NCBI GenBank assembly: GCA_937930635.1
Contig: CALHCF010000003.1
Location: forward strand, 310,001-374,000
Direction of reading: 5' to 3'
Source: an uncultured Rhizobiaceae group bacterium
GTDB taxonomy: Bacteria > Pseudomonadota > Alphaproteobacteria > Rhizobiales > Rhizobiaceae
DNA: 64,000 bases
In this document: piece after piece, positions 33,668 to 42,158 of the stretch
How the letters are laid out: every line of letters starts with the position of its first letter
How positions within the stretch are numbered: the stretch's first letter is position 1
Position numbers and translations under genes: made by a program
The notes under the pieces: model-generated
Seen by the model: the letters and a program-made list of their open reading frames with translations, nothing else
What the model was told of the DNA's origin: nothing
The model's database searches: none

Positions 33668-34828
33668 ATGGAGGAAAGAGATACGCCCTTGGCAGGCATC
33701 CGCGTGGTCGAGCTGTCTCACGTACTGGCCGGGCCTATCTGCGGCCTCATGCTGGGGGATATGGGGGCAGAGGTTATCAAGTTCGAACGCCCGGACGGTG
33801 GTGACGCGCAGCGTTAGGATGTCTCCGAGGCGGATCGGTTGGGCGCGGACAGTGCCAGCTTCTTCATGGTCAATCGCGGCAAGGATAGCATAACCATCGA
33901 CCTCAAATCTGACGAGGGCAAGGCCGCGTTGTGGGATCTGATTGCCTCGGCGGATGCCTTGGTCGAAAATTACCGCGTCGGCGTGCTGGATAAACTTGGC
34001 TTTGGGTATGAGGATGTTAAGGCGCGCTGCCCCGGGGTCGTCTATTGTTCGATATCCGGCTACGGGCGATCCGGGCCTTGGGCGGAGCGCGGCGGGTTTG
34101 ACCTGATTATGCAGGGCATGAGCGGTTTGATGTCCTTCACAGGCGATGTAGGCGCGCGCCACCCCACCAAATGCGGGGCCCCGATCACAGATATCGCCAC
34201 CGGGGTTGTGGCCGCCATGGGCGTGATCGCGGCGCTGATGCGCAAGATGCGCACTGGACATGGCGATCTGGTCGAGGCGTCATTGCTGGAAACCGGCGTG
34301 ATGTTCACGTACCTTCAATCGGCCCTCGTGCTGGCCGGTGCAGACGATCCAAAACCACTCGGGACCGGTTATCCGACCTACACGCCATATGAGGCCTATG
34401 AAGCGGCGGACGGTTGGATCGCCTTTGGCACGACCGCCGGGCCGGACAGCTGGCAGAGCATGCTGAAAATTCTAGACCTGAGCCACATACAGGATGATCC
34501 GCGTTTTGCGACGACCCAAACACGCGTTGAAAATCGCGAGGCGTTGCGCGTGCTGATCACCGGGCAGCTTCGCGGCAAGCCACGCGAACACTGGGTCGAA
34601 GAATTGTCCGCCGCGGGATTGCCCTGCGGTCCTGTGCTGAAAGTCTCGGAAATGATGGAACACCCTCAGATTGTCGCCCGCAAGGTCTTTGATGATTACC
34701 CGCATCCGGACGTGGGAACCTTCAAAGCCATCAACTGCCCGGTTCGTTTTACTGAAGCCGAACGCCCGCCGAAGAAAGGGGCACCGCATTTGGGTGAAGC
34801 TGGCTTGGTCAAGAAAATCGAACGCTGA
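33668..34828 (+). pseudogene. CaiB/BaiF family III CoA-transferase gene interrupted by an in-frame TAG
   Basis: The frame begins [20 protein letters not shown] and continues through [20 protein letters not shown], then meets TAG at codon 50, followed by DVSEADRLGADSASFFMVNR and an otherwise open frame to codon 386. Most relatives have an aromatic residue, often Trp, near this point, and TGG to TAG is one base. The rest is complete: LVENYRVGVLDKLG, the catalytic-Asp region with DLIMQGMSGLMSFTG, and ATGVVAAMGVIAALMRK. Family III enzymes move CoA between acids. It is the second amber-interrupted gene in this operon. Confidence 0.75.
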
Positions 34829-35108
34829 ACTACGAAAGCCGCCATTGGCGCAACTGCAGCGAACGGCAAGTTTGTCCACATAGTTGCCTTTGATTAATTC
34901 TGATCAACATCAACTTCGGGCCAGACTCTGGCGGTCTTCTGGTTGCAACATCATCTAATCTGCGACACGGCATCGATTGACGGTTTCGCATGGACCCGGG
35001 CATTCAAACTGAGGCACCGCCCATCCGGCAAACCAGCATTGGCGTGCTTCATATTGCCCCCCAAAACCAAAACGGTTTAGCATCTGCATTCAGCAGAGGA
35101 GAAACGCC

Positions 35109-35306
35109 ATGTTTGATGAAGCCGACAGCGGAAAAGAGCCGGTTAGTCACATCACTTTGGGGGCCGACCTTTCGACGCTTTCTCTTGGAGACATTGACGA
35201 TCTCGTTGCCGCTCTGGAGGCCGAAATAGGTCGGTTAAAAGAAGAAAGAAACAAGAAATCCGGCAGCCTTAGCGAAGCCGAGAAATTCTTTAAAATTAGC
35301 AAATGA
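35109..35306 (+). CDS. DUF1192 family protein
   Basis: A small 65-residue protein of the alphaproteobacterial DUF1192 family. The core LSTLSLGDIDDLVAALEAEI is followed by a short helix GRLKEERNKKSG and a polar tail. Function is unknown. It starts after AGAGGAGAAACGCC. It is followed by a CtrA-type box, a candidate small RNA and then rcdA; the gene may be part of the same conserved neighbourhood. Confidence 0.85.
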   Translation: MFDEADSGKEPVSHITLGADLSTLSLGDIDDLVAALEAEIGRLKEERNKKSGSLSEAEKFFKISK

Positions 35307-35327
35307 TTTCGCTGCGTGTTAACCATT

Positions 35328-35342
35328 TTAATCATTTGTTAA
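35328..35342. promoter_or_regulatory. CtrA-type binding site TTAA-N7-TTAA
   Basis: TTAA-TCATTTG-TTAA is an exact match to the full CtrA recognition site of alphaproteobacteria. A further TTAA lies five bases upstream (35319-35322). It is positioned just before the candidate small RNA and about 210 bases before rcdA, a gene for a CtrA degradation factor, which suggests a feedback loop. Confidence 0.65.
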
Positions 35343-35360
35343 GCTTTATAGACGTTAATG

Positions 35361-35458
35361 AAGTCTATCCAGTTCGCTGGATTTCGTTGATGTGATCTCC
35401 TTTCATTGATACGAGCCTCCCTGTTAACTCTTAAGAGCCGCTTGCGGCTCTTTTTTTT
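35361..35458 (+). ncRNA. Candidate small regulatory RNA between DUF1192 and rcdA
   Basis: A region of about 100 bases with the layout of a trans-acting sRNA. It has a 5' hairpin ATCCAG-TTCG-CTGGAT (35367-35382) with a UUCG-type loop. A mostly unpaired centre with two CU-rich stretches (GATCTCCTTTCA and GAGCCTCCCTG) could pair with ribosome binding sites. A strong rho-independent terminator ends it. A CtrA box and -10-like TTTATA / GTTAAT elements lie just upstream. The start is an estimate. No coding frame of note is present. EcpR1, a cell-cycle sRNA of Rhizobiales, is a sensible comparison, but identity has not been shown. Confidence 0.5.
35433..35458 (+). terminator. Rho-independent terminator
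   Basis: AAGAGCCGC-TT-GCGGCTCTT forms a nine-base stem followed by a run of eight T residues including the stem end. It closes the candidate sRNA, or a longer DUF1192 transcript, before rcdA. It means that rcdA needs its own promoter further on. Confidence 0.9.
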
Positions 35459-35552
35459 GTCTTGATCACAGCCCAACATTGAATTTCGTGCTCGCTCAAG
35501 CCTTTACCCCCGATAGGTTCCTGATAATGTATCGGCGACAGGGTGGAGAAAA

Positions 35553-36107
35553 ATGACCAGTACCGAGCACAATTCAGCCGACAACAAGGCCGCCATATCT
35601 TCACAGCCCGTCCGGCTTGCCCAGCATTTTGCTGGCTCAGAGAAGTTCGGCTCACTCTTCGCCTATGGAATGGATTTGGTGGAGGAGACCGCAACCTTTC
35701 TGGATACGGAAGGGCGTGAGGCGGCCAAAACTCTTTCCAAAGCCGCCGCTGGCCTTTATGGCGCGGAGTCGATGCGCCTCACCACCCGTCTGATGCAGCT
35801 TGCTTCCTGGTTGTTGCTGCAACGCGCAGTCGGCGAAGGAGAAATGACAGTCGAGCAAGCCATTTCCGAAAAGAAGAACGTCAAGTTGAACCAGCTGCGT
35901 TCACGCACCAACGGTGCAGGCTGGGACGAGCTTCCTCCGCGTTTTCTGGAATTGGTGGAGCGCTCGGTTTCCCTGCAACGCCGCATCCAGCGCCTTGATG
36001 ATGAAATTTACGCCCGTCCGAAGGAAGAAGCCGAGATTGTCGAAAATCCGGTTGCCCTTCAGCGAACACTGCTGGAAACTGCGTTCGATCCCAAGTTTCG
36101 TAGCTAA
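35553..36107 (+). CDS. rcdA: Regulator of CtrA degradation RcdA (DUF1465)
   Basis: A 184-residue helical-bundle adaptor which, in Caulobacter, helps bring CtrA to the ClpXP protease at the pole during the G1-S transition. Family landmarks are FAGSEKFGSLFAYGMDLVEE near residues 27-46, AAGLYGAESMRLTTRLMQLA near 65-85, and WLLLQRAVGEGEMT. The C-terminal part is longer and more polar than the core fold. It starts after GGAGAAAA. The CtrA-type box about 210 bases upstream suits CtrA feedback, though a terminator intervenes. Assignment rests on the DUF1465 family. Confidence 0.85.
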   Translation: MTSTEHNSADNKAAISSQPVRLAQHFAGSEKFGSLFAYGMDLVEETATFLDTEGREAAKTLSKAAAGLYGAESMRLTTRLMQLASWLLLQRAVGEGEMTVEQAISEKKNVKLNQLRSRTNGAGWDELPPRFLELVERSVSLQRRIQRLDDEIYARPKEEAEIVENPVALQRTLLETAFDPKFRS

Positions 36108-36124
36108 GGTCATGACGCTGGAGC

Positions 36125-36173
36125 GTTGCAGTTTTTGACTGACACGCGAAGGCAGCCATCAGCCAACCCGGCG
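36125..36173. repeat. Dispersed intergenic repeat, copy A
   Basis: About 49 bases after rcdA beginning GTTGCAGTTTTTGACTGA resemble the stretch at 42977-43024 (GTTTCAGTTTTTGGCTGA), with CAGTTTTTG-CTGA-ACGC-AA and CAGCC shared in order. In this copy ATCAGCCAACC is also repeated about 24 bases further on. The element is unnamed. Confidence 0.5.
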
Positions 36174-36318
36174 CCGCAGCTATCAGCCAACCTTGTGCCA
36201 TGTTCATACAGACATCGGGCATAACCCAGCTGCCGTGAGCGAAAATCAACCGGATTGATTCCGCAAAAAAAGCAAAAGCAGCGTGGATCCGACCGACGTT
36301 TGTCGCCGGTGTATCGGC

Positions 36319-38334
36319 TCAGAAATTAGCGAGAGCGAGACGCGTAAACGCAACCCGGGTACGCGAATTGCCGGTAAAGGCATCGGCCCGCAACAAGGTG
36401 CGACCGCTATTAAAGCCTGCAGAGAAAACGGAGGCTGGCATTGGGCGACGCATACCCTGCTTGTAGCTTGGCGCTTTCAGGGTCGCCAACGCTCCAACGC
36501 GGGTGCTGCTTGAGACCGCCCAAACTTTGACTGAACGACCATCAAGGTCACCAAGCCGCAATTCCGGCTTGATCGGTTCGCCATATCCCACGGCAACCAT
36601 AGAGGGTTCACGGTCTGTCAGTTCGTTTGGCTTGGGAAGCGGAACCACAACCGGTTTCGTGGATTTGAGAACTTCCTCAGCTCTCTCGACCACAGTCTCA
36701 TCAATACGCCAGGCTGGCGCTGGCACGTTGCCAGGCACCTGCAGCGAGGCCTGAAGAACAGGTGGGGTCACAACAGCAGCCGGCACGGCTTCAATCGGGT
36801 TACGCTTGGGTTGAAGGCGAGCAACAAACTCTTCCGTCGACTGTTGCGGGAACGTTGGACGGGCAACCGGTTTCGTTGGTTTCAACTGAGCTGATGCCAC
36901 AACGGTTTCTTTTGCCTCAGCCAGAACCTCAACAGCCCGTTGCGAAGGCGTCAGGTTGGTTGAACTGGCCAAAGCCGTTCTGATGCGCGCGTTCAGGCGG
37001 GCAATCTCTTCTGACGTTTCCTTTGTAGCAGGCGGGGCCTGAGGAATCTCAACCCGGGGGCGCAGAATGCTGGTTCCCTCTTGTGGCAAAGCAAGCGCCA
37101 CACGGGTATCACCGACCGGTTCCAGTGGCCGCCTGTCAATCTGTTGCGGCGTTTCATCGTTTTGAGCAATCTGCGTGGCAACCTGAGCAATCTGGGCCTG
37201 AGCAATCTGAGGCTCAGCAATCTGAGGTCTGCGTCGCGGAATTGTCACCCGCGAAGGCGTCAGATCAGACGGGTCTGCTGCAGCCAGTTGCAAGGCTTTC
37301 TCGCTATTCTTACGGGCGACTTCAGCTTCCTGCGCAAAGGGGTCCGGCCCCTTTGGTTTCTCCGCCACCACAACAGCGGGAGCAGGAACTTCCTTCTTCT
37401 CAGGAGCTTCGATCTTCGGCTTTTCTTTCTTTACAGGAGCCTTTTTGACCACCTTTGGAGCAGCCTTTTTCGGCTTGGCAGTAACATTGCTCTCGTTCTC
37501 GTCGCCATCATCCCCGGATTTTCTGAAAATACGGGCCAGCAGCGTTTTCCTGACAGCCGAACGGCGGGAACTGCCATCAGCATTGCGACCCCGTTTCAGG
37601 TTCGCCATTGCTGTCTTGTAACCCTTGAGCGGCTTGCCATTGGAAGGAACATGAATGGTTTTGCCACGCGGGAACACGCGCGCCAGCTGGCGGCGGCTCA
37701 TCCGAGGCCAATGCCGCACCCGTCCCGTATCCATGTGCACAAATGAACCACGGTAAAAACCAACACCACCGCGATGAGCCTGAAGTCCAAGAGCACGAAG
37801 CTTTTTAACGCTCACATCCGGCATGAAGAAATCCAGCGCCTTGCCTCTAGTGTGCTGGCTGCTGCGTGCAACACCGCGGCCCCGCCGCCGCAACATTTTG
37901 TTGGTGCGCGGAGAGCGGTATCCTGAAATCACGTGAATACGTTTGCGCGACCCACTTTTTTGGTAAACCTCCCAGACAAGATCCAGCAGCGCCGGATCCA
38001 TCCGTGTCGGTTCCTTGCGCCGCCAGTCACGAAGAAAACGGTTGGCCTTGCGCAGGCCGCTTTTCACATAGCGACCGTTTTTCTTGAAGGTAATGTCTGC
38101 CTTTTCCTTGGTATGCGTAAAAAACATACGCAAGGTCCGGGTCTCGGCTTCGGCCTGGTTGAATGCGGCAGTGCCGGCGGAAAACAGGATCGCAAGAACA
38201 CAAAGCAGCAACACACGCAAGCCGGTGCCGAAAACCGGTGCGACGGGATAAACCGTTTTCAAACCGCGCTGATAAGCTGCCGACTGCATATTCAGGATCA
38301 CGTCGCCTTTATACTCTGCGAAAAGCCAATACAT
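36319..38334 (-). CDS. DUF882 (YcbK-like, M15 peptidase fold) protein with long low-complexity tail
   Basis: Envelope protein of 671 residues. An N-terminal hydrophobic segment (LRVLLLCVLAILFSAGTAAF, about residues 40-59) acts as signal or anchor. A DUF882/peptidase M15_3 domain follows with metal ligands in SSQHTRGKALDFF and SFVHMDTG, near residues 155-215; related enzymes are murein endopeptidases. From about residue 245 onward the protein is a long Lys/Ala/Pro/Gln-rich tail with imperfect PQIAEPQIAQAQIAQ repeats and little predicted order. The family normally ends soon after the domain, so this tail is unusual. The ATG follows AGGGTGACG. Confidence 0.82.
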   Translation of the reverse strand: MYWLFAEYKGDVILNMQSAAYQRGLKTVYPVAPVFGTGLRVLLLCVLAILFSAGTAAFNQAEAETRTLRMFFTHTKEKADITFKKNGRYVKSGLRKANRFLRDWRRKEPTRMDPALLDLVWEVYQKSGSRKRIHVISGYRSPRTNKMLRRRGRGVARSSQHTRGKALDFFMPDVSVKKLRALGLQAHRGGVGFYRGSFVHMDTGRVRHWPRMSRRQLARVFPRGKTIHVPSNGKPLKGYKTAMANLKRGRNADGSSRRSAVRKTLLARIFRKSGDDGDENESNVTAKPKKAAPKVVKKAPVKKEKPKIEAPEKKEVPAPAVVVAEKPKGPDPFAQEAEVARKNSEKALQLAAADPSDLTPSRVTIPRRRPQIAEPQIAQAQIAQVATQIAQNDETPQQIDRRPLEPVGDTRVALALPQEGTSILRPRVEIPQAPPATKETSEEIARLNARIRTALASSTNLTPSQRAVEVLAEAKETVVASAQLKPTKPVARPTFPQQSTEEFVARLQPKRNPIEAVPAAVVTPPVLQASLQVPGNVPAPAWRIDETVVERAEEVLKSTKPVVVPLPKPNELTDREPSMVAVGYGEPIKPELRLGDLDGRSVKVWAVSSSTRVGALATLKAPSYKQGMRRPMPASVFSAGFNSGRTLLRADAFTGNSRTRVAFTRLALANF

Positions 38335-38382
38335 GCATCGTCACCCTAAGGTTCTTACCCATGCCACTCCGGCCCGCCAAAA

Positions 38383-38400
38383 ATCGCAACGAATTGCGAT
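38383..38400. promoter_or_regulatory. Perfect inverted repeat upstream of the DUF882 gene
   Basis: ATCGCAA-CGAA-TTGCGAT is a seven-base perfect palindrome with a four-base spacer, 49 bases before the DUF882 start. No T-run follows on either strand, so it may be an operator. Confidence 0.4.
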
Positions 38401-38494
38401 CAATTAATGGCAGTCAGTATATTGACCACTGCGTGGTTAATATAGCGTTTCCAAAGGATTTTTGGAAATTTTGGTGAATTTTTGCCCCAAATTC

Positions 38495-40048
38495 TTAAGC
38501 AACATCTGACGCAACGTCAAAATCTTCTTTGCGGCTACCTGCCGCATCCGCAACCGTGTTTGCGGTCGGATTGGGGTCATTGGCGTCGATCCCCTGCTCC
38601 TTGAGTTTGCGATAGAGCGTTGAACGCCCGATGCCCAGGCTCTTAGCCACCCTGGTCATGCGCCCATTATGATGAGCAATTGCAAAGCGGATCATTTTCC
38701 CTTCAACATCCTCTAAACTCCTCATTTCTCCCGTTTCTGAGAGCATTGAGACAGCAAAAGATGGAGTTTGAATCGACGCTGGATCGCTGGGCTGGCTGTT
38801 CACCGGAGCAGTAGAAACCAGCGGAACAATCTTGCCATCATCGCTAGTTTTGAAATCTTCCCCCATTGCAGCCGCGACTTGTGGAAACTCGTTGGGGGTC
38901 AGTTCTTCGCCATCACACAAAATTACAGCGCGAAAGATTGTGTTTTCAAGCTGCCGTATGTTGCCCGGCCAATCATAGGCTTCCAGCATCGAAAGAGCGT
39001 CCTTTCGGATGCCGGAAATGCCACGACGCCCCTCTTCCAGACAGATGCGGGCCGTAAAATGCTTCACAAGCGCCGCGATATCGGTCTTGCGTGCGCTAAG
39101 CGTAGGAACAAGGATTGGGAAAACATTCAGCCGGTAGTAAAGATCTTCCCGGAACTGGCCGGACTTCACCAGCTCAATCATGTCTCGATTGGTCGCGGAG
39201 ATCAGTCGGAAATCTGTCTTTACCGAGCGCTTGGCCCCAACTGGATCAATCTCGCCTTCCTGGATAGCGCGCAAGAGTTTGACCTGAATATCGAGCGAAA
39301 GTTCACCAACCTCGTCAAGAAAAAGCGTACCGCCATCGGCCTCTTTGAACTTGCCGGAATGACTGGAAACTGCGCCGGTAAACGCTCCTTTTTCATGACC
39401 AAACAGAATGCTCTCAACCAGGTTTTCCGGCAAGGCACCGCAATTGACGGTCACGAAGGGTTTGCCATTGCGCGGACTGGACCCCTGAATGGCGCGAGCA
39501 ACAACTTCCTTGCCCACACCCGATTCACCTTCGATCAAAATTGGGATGGATGACGCCGCAGCACGCCGCCCCAGACCGGCAACCTTTTGCATTGCCGGGC
39601 TGTCACCAATGACATCATCAAAGCCAAAGACGCCATTGTCCGATTTTCGGATCTTGCGAACAACATCCTCCATGGCCCCCAGCTTCAGCGCATTGTGAAT
39701 GGAAACCTTCAACCGTTCGAACGAGACGGGTTTGACACAAAAATCTGTTGCCCCCGCCCGCATAGCGCTCACAACCGCGTCGATGCTGCCCTGTGACGTC
39801 TGCACGATGACCGGCACGTCAACATTCTTGCGCCGCAACTGCTCCAGGACGCCCATGCCATCCAGGCCCGGCATGACCAGATCGAGCACCACAATCGAGA
39901 TATCAGCGCCAGAACCATCACAGAGCATGTCGACGGCACTCTCACCATCCTGCACCATGACAGCCCGATATCCCATTTTGTTGACAGCATTTTCCAGCAA
40001 CCTGCGTTGTACCGGATCATCGTCAACGATAAGTACTGTCGTACCCAT
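38495..40048 (-). CDS. Sigma-54-dependent response regulator (NtrC family)
   Basis: A 517-residue transcription activator. The receiver domain (residues 1-120) has the acidic pair in LIVDDDP, phospho-acceptor Asp56 in VVLDLVMPG and the lysine in CVKPVS. The AAA+ domain has Walker A GESGVGKE near residue 170, the sigma-54 contact loop GAFTGA, Walker B GGTLFLDEVGE and the arginine region in FREDLYYRLNVFP. A Fis-type helix-turn-helix ends it (RVAKSLGIGRSTLYRKLKE), with a short acidic tail. No histidine kinase is adjacent. It is an orphan regulator with unknown targets. Confidence 0.92.
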   Translation of the reverse strand: MGTTVLIVDDDPVQRRLLENAVNKMGYRAVMVQDGESAVDMLCDGSGADISIVVLDLVMPGLDGMGVLEQLRRKNVDVPVIVQTSQGSIDAVVSAMRAGATDFCVKPVSFERLKVSIHNALKLGAMEDVVRKIRKSDNGVFGFDDVIGDSPAMQKVAGLGRRAAASSIPILIEGESGVGKEVVARAIQGSSPRNGKPFVTVNCGALPENLVESILFGHEKGAFTGAVSSHSGKFKEADGGTLFLDEVGELSLDIQVKLLRAIQEGEIDPVGAKRSVKTDFRLISATNRDMIELVKSGQFREDLYYRLNVFPILVPTLSARKTDIAALVKHFTARICLEEGRRGISGIRKDALSMLEAYDWPGNIRQLENTIFRAVILCDGEELTPNEFPQVAAAMGEDFKTSDDGKIVPLVSTAPVNSQPSDPASIQTPSFAVSMLSETGEMRSLEDVEGKMIRFAIAHHNGRMTRVAKSLGIGRSTLYRKLKEQGIDANDPNPTANTVADAAGSRKEDFDVASDVA

Positions 40049-40215
40049 GGTGCTCCTGGTGGTATCCCGTTAAGAATCGGTTCAAATTGGCACACTGCCC
40101 TGAACGCTGACTTAACCTCTCTGGTAAAGATAAGATTAACGTCCAGGTTCGCGGTTACTCATAATTGGTTGTAAAACCTTTAGAAACGGTGCCTTTCGGC
40201 AAGGAATCAAATCAT

Positions 40216-42051
40216 ATGAAAAGTGTATACAAGGCGTCGATTGTCAAAGCCCTGGCTGAAGGAGCCGCGACAAAAAGCGAAGCCACCCTGCCCGAATGGA
40301 ATCTCGACGACCTGTATCCCGGCATGGAATCAGCGGAGTTCAGGAAAGATTTTGATGCCTCCATCCCGATGGCCCAGGAATTTGAGATCCGGTACAAGGG
40401 CAATTTGCAGGCGCTGCTTGAAGAGGGTGGCGGAAAACTCGCGCAGGCCATTCGCGATTACGAAGCTCTGGAAGAAACACTGGGGCGCATCATTTCCTAT
40501 GCGGGTCTGCTTTATGCCGGCAATTCTGCCGATCCCGTTCGTGCCAAATTTTATGGCGATGTGCAGGAAAGGATCACCACCGCCAGCAGCAATTTGCTGT
40601 TCTTCGGGCTTGAGCTGAACCGCCTGGAAGACGATGCCATCAGCCAGGCAATGGAGAACGATGCGGCTCTGGCTCACTACCGCCCGTGGCTCACCGACTT
40701 GCGCCTGGATAAGCCCTACCAGCTGGATGACAAGCTGGAGCAGCTTTTCCTTGAGAAGTCAGCAACCGGACGTGCTGCATTCAACCGGCTGTTTGATGAG
40801 ACCATGTCAAACCTGCGCTTCCAGGTGGATGGAGAAGAGCTCGCCATCGAACCGACACTCAACATGCTTCAGCACACCGACGGAGATGTTCGCAAGTCCG
40901 CATCCGACGCACTGATTGAGACCTTTAAGGGCAATCTGCGCCTGTTTACGCTGATCACCAACACGCTGGCAAAGGACAAACAGATCGGCGACACTTGGCG
41001 GGGTTTCAACGATGTTGCCGACAGCCGCCATCTCGCTAATCGTGTGGAAGGGCCGGTGGTGGATGCATTGGTCAACGCTGTTGAAGATGCGTTTCCCCGC
41101 ATCTCTCACCGCTATTACAAAATGAAGGCCAAATGGCTGGGTATGGATGTCCTTAATCACTGGGACCGCAACGCACCTTTGCCCGATGGCCCGCAACGCG
41201 ACATTGGCTGGAAGGAGGCACAAGAAACTGTATTGACCGCCTATTCCGGTTTCGCGCCGGAGATGGCTGATATTGCCTCTGACTTTTTTGAAAAGCGCTG
41301 GATTGATGCTCCGGTTCGACCCGGCAAATCACCGGGAGCCTTCGCCCATCCAACCGTACCGTCAGCTCACCCCTACGTGTTGCTCAATTATCAGGGCAAG
41401 CCTCGCGATGTGATGACCCTGGCCCATGAACTGGGACATGGCGTCCATCAGGTTCTGGCCGGTAAGCAGGGAGCGCTGATGGCGTCGACACCTCTGACGC
41501 TGGCCGAAACGGCAAGTGTGTTCGGGGAAATGCTGACCTTTCGTTCCTTGCTCGAAACGGCCGATTCTGCACAGGAGCGAAAAGCCCTTCTCGCAGCCAA
41601 GGTCGAAGACATGATCAATACGGTCGTGCGACAAATCGCCTTCTATCTCTTTGAACGCAAAGTCCATGAGGAACGCCGCAATGGTGAGCTGACGTCAGAT
41701 CAGCTTGGCGATATCTGGATGTCAGTTCAGGCTTCCAGTCTGGGACCGGCGGTCAGAATGGGTCCCGGCTACGAGACCTTCTGGACCTACATTCCGCATT
41801 TCATCCATTCGCCTTTTTATGTCTACGCCTACGCTTTCGGCGATTGTCTCGTAAATTCCCTCTATGCGGTCTATCAGAACTCCGAAAGCGGTTTTCAAAA
41901 GAAATACTTTGACATGCTGCGCGCTGGCGGCACCAAACATCACAGCGAACTTCTGGCTCCGTTTGGGCTGGATGCCAGCGATCCGGCTTTCTGGCAAAAG
42001 GGTCTGTCGGTTATCGAGAACCTGATCGATGAAATCGAGGACCTTGACTAA
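40216..42051 (+). CDS. pepF: M3-family oligoendopeptidase F
   Basis: Cytoplasmic zinc oligopeptidase of 611 residues that degrades short peptides. The zinc motif is His404-Glu-Leu-Gly-His408 in LAHELGHGVHQV, with the third ligand in the TLAETASVFGEML segment about 25 residues later. The N-terminal WNLDDLYPGMES and the late GPGYETFWTYIPHFIHSPFYVY-like region (read in parts) are typical of alphaproteobacterial PepF. The chosen ATG follows AAGGAATCAAATCAT; the frame is open 51 bases further upstream. It is divergent from the sigma-54 activator. Confidence 0.92.
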   Translation: MKSVYKASIVKALAEGAATKSEATLPEWNLDDLYPGMESAEFRKDFDASIPMAQEFEIRYKGNLQALLEEGGGKLAQAIRDYEALEETLGRIISYAGLLYAGNSADPVRAKFYGDVQERITTASSNLLFFGLELNRLEDDAISQAMENDAALAHYRPWLTDLRLDKPYQLDDKLEQLFLEKSATGRAAFNRLFDETMSNLRFQVDGEELAIEPTLNMLQHTDGDVRKSASDALIETFKGNLRLFTLITNTLAKDKQIGDTWRGFNDVADSRHLANRVEGPVVDALVNAVEDAFPRISHRYYKMKAKWLGMDVLNHWDRNAPLPDGPQRDIGWKEAQETVLTAYSGFAPEMADIASDFFEKRWIDAPVRPGKSPGAFAHPTVPSAHPYVLLNYQGKPRDVMTLAHELGHGVHQVLAGKQGALMASTPLTLAETASVFGEMLTFRSLLETADSAQERKALLAAKVEDMINTVVRQIAFYLFERKVHEERRNGELTSDQLGDIWMSVQASSLGPAVRMGPGYETFWTYIPHFIHSPFYVYAYAFGDCLVNSLYAVYQNSESGFQKKYFDMLRAGGTKHHSELLAPFGLDASDPAFWQKGLSVIENLIDEIEDLD

Positions 42052-42158
42052 TCGCAAGTTTTTTGGGGAATTACTCGCAACTGGCCCTTCACCGTGCCAT
42101 AATCACTTTATATAGGCACATGATGTGGCCAAAAAACGAGCTTGGGGACAGTTCGACG

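Noticed and set aside
31278..34828. General recoding of TAG as an amino acid in this organism
   Set aside because: TAG is the normal stop of several genes here, including zur, efp and the ThiE-like gene; only local readthrough remains possible.
37081..37746. Long plus-strand frame opposite the DUF882 tail
   Set aside because: It is a shadow frame opposite low-complexity coding DNA.
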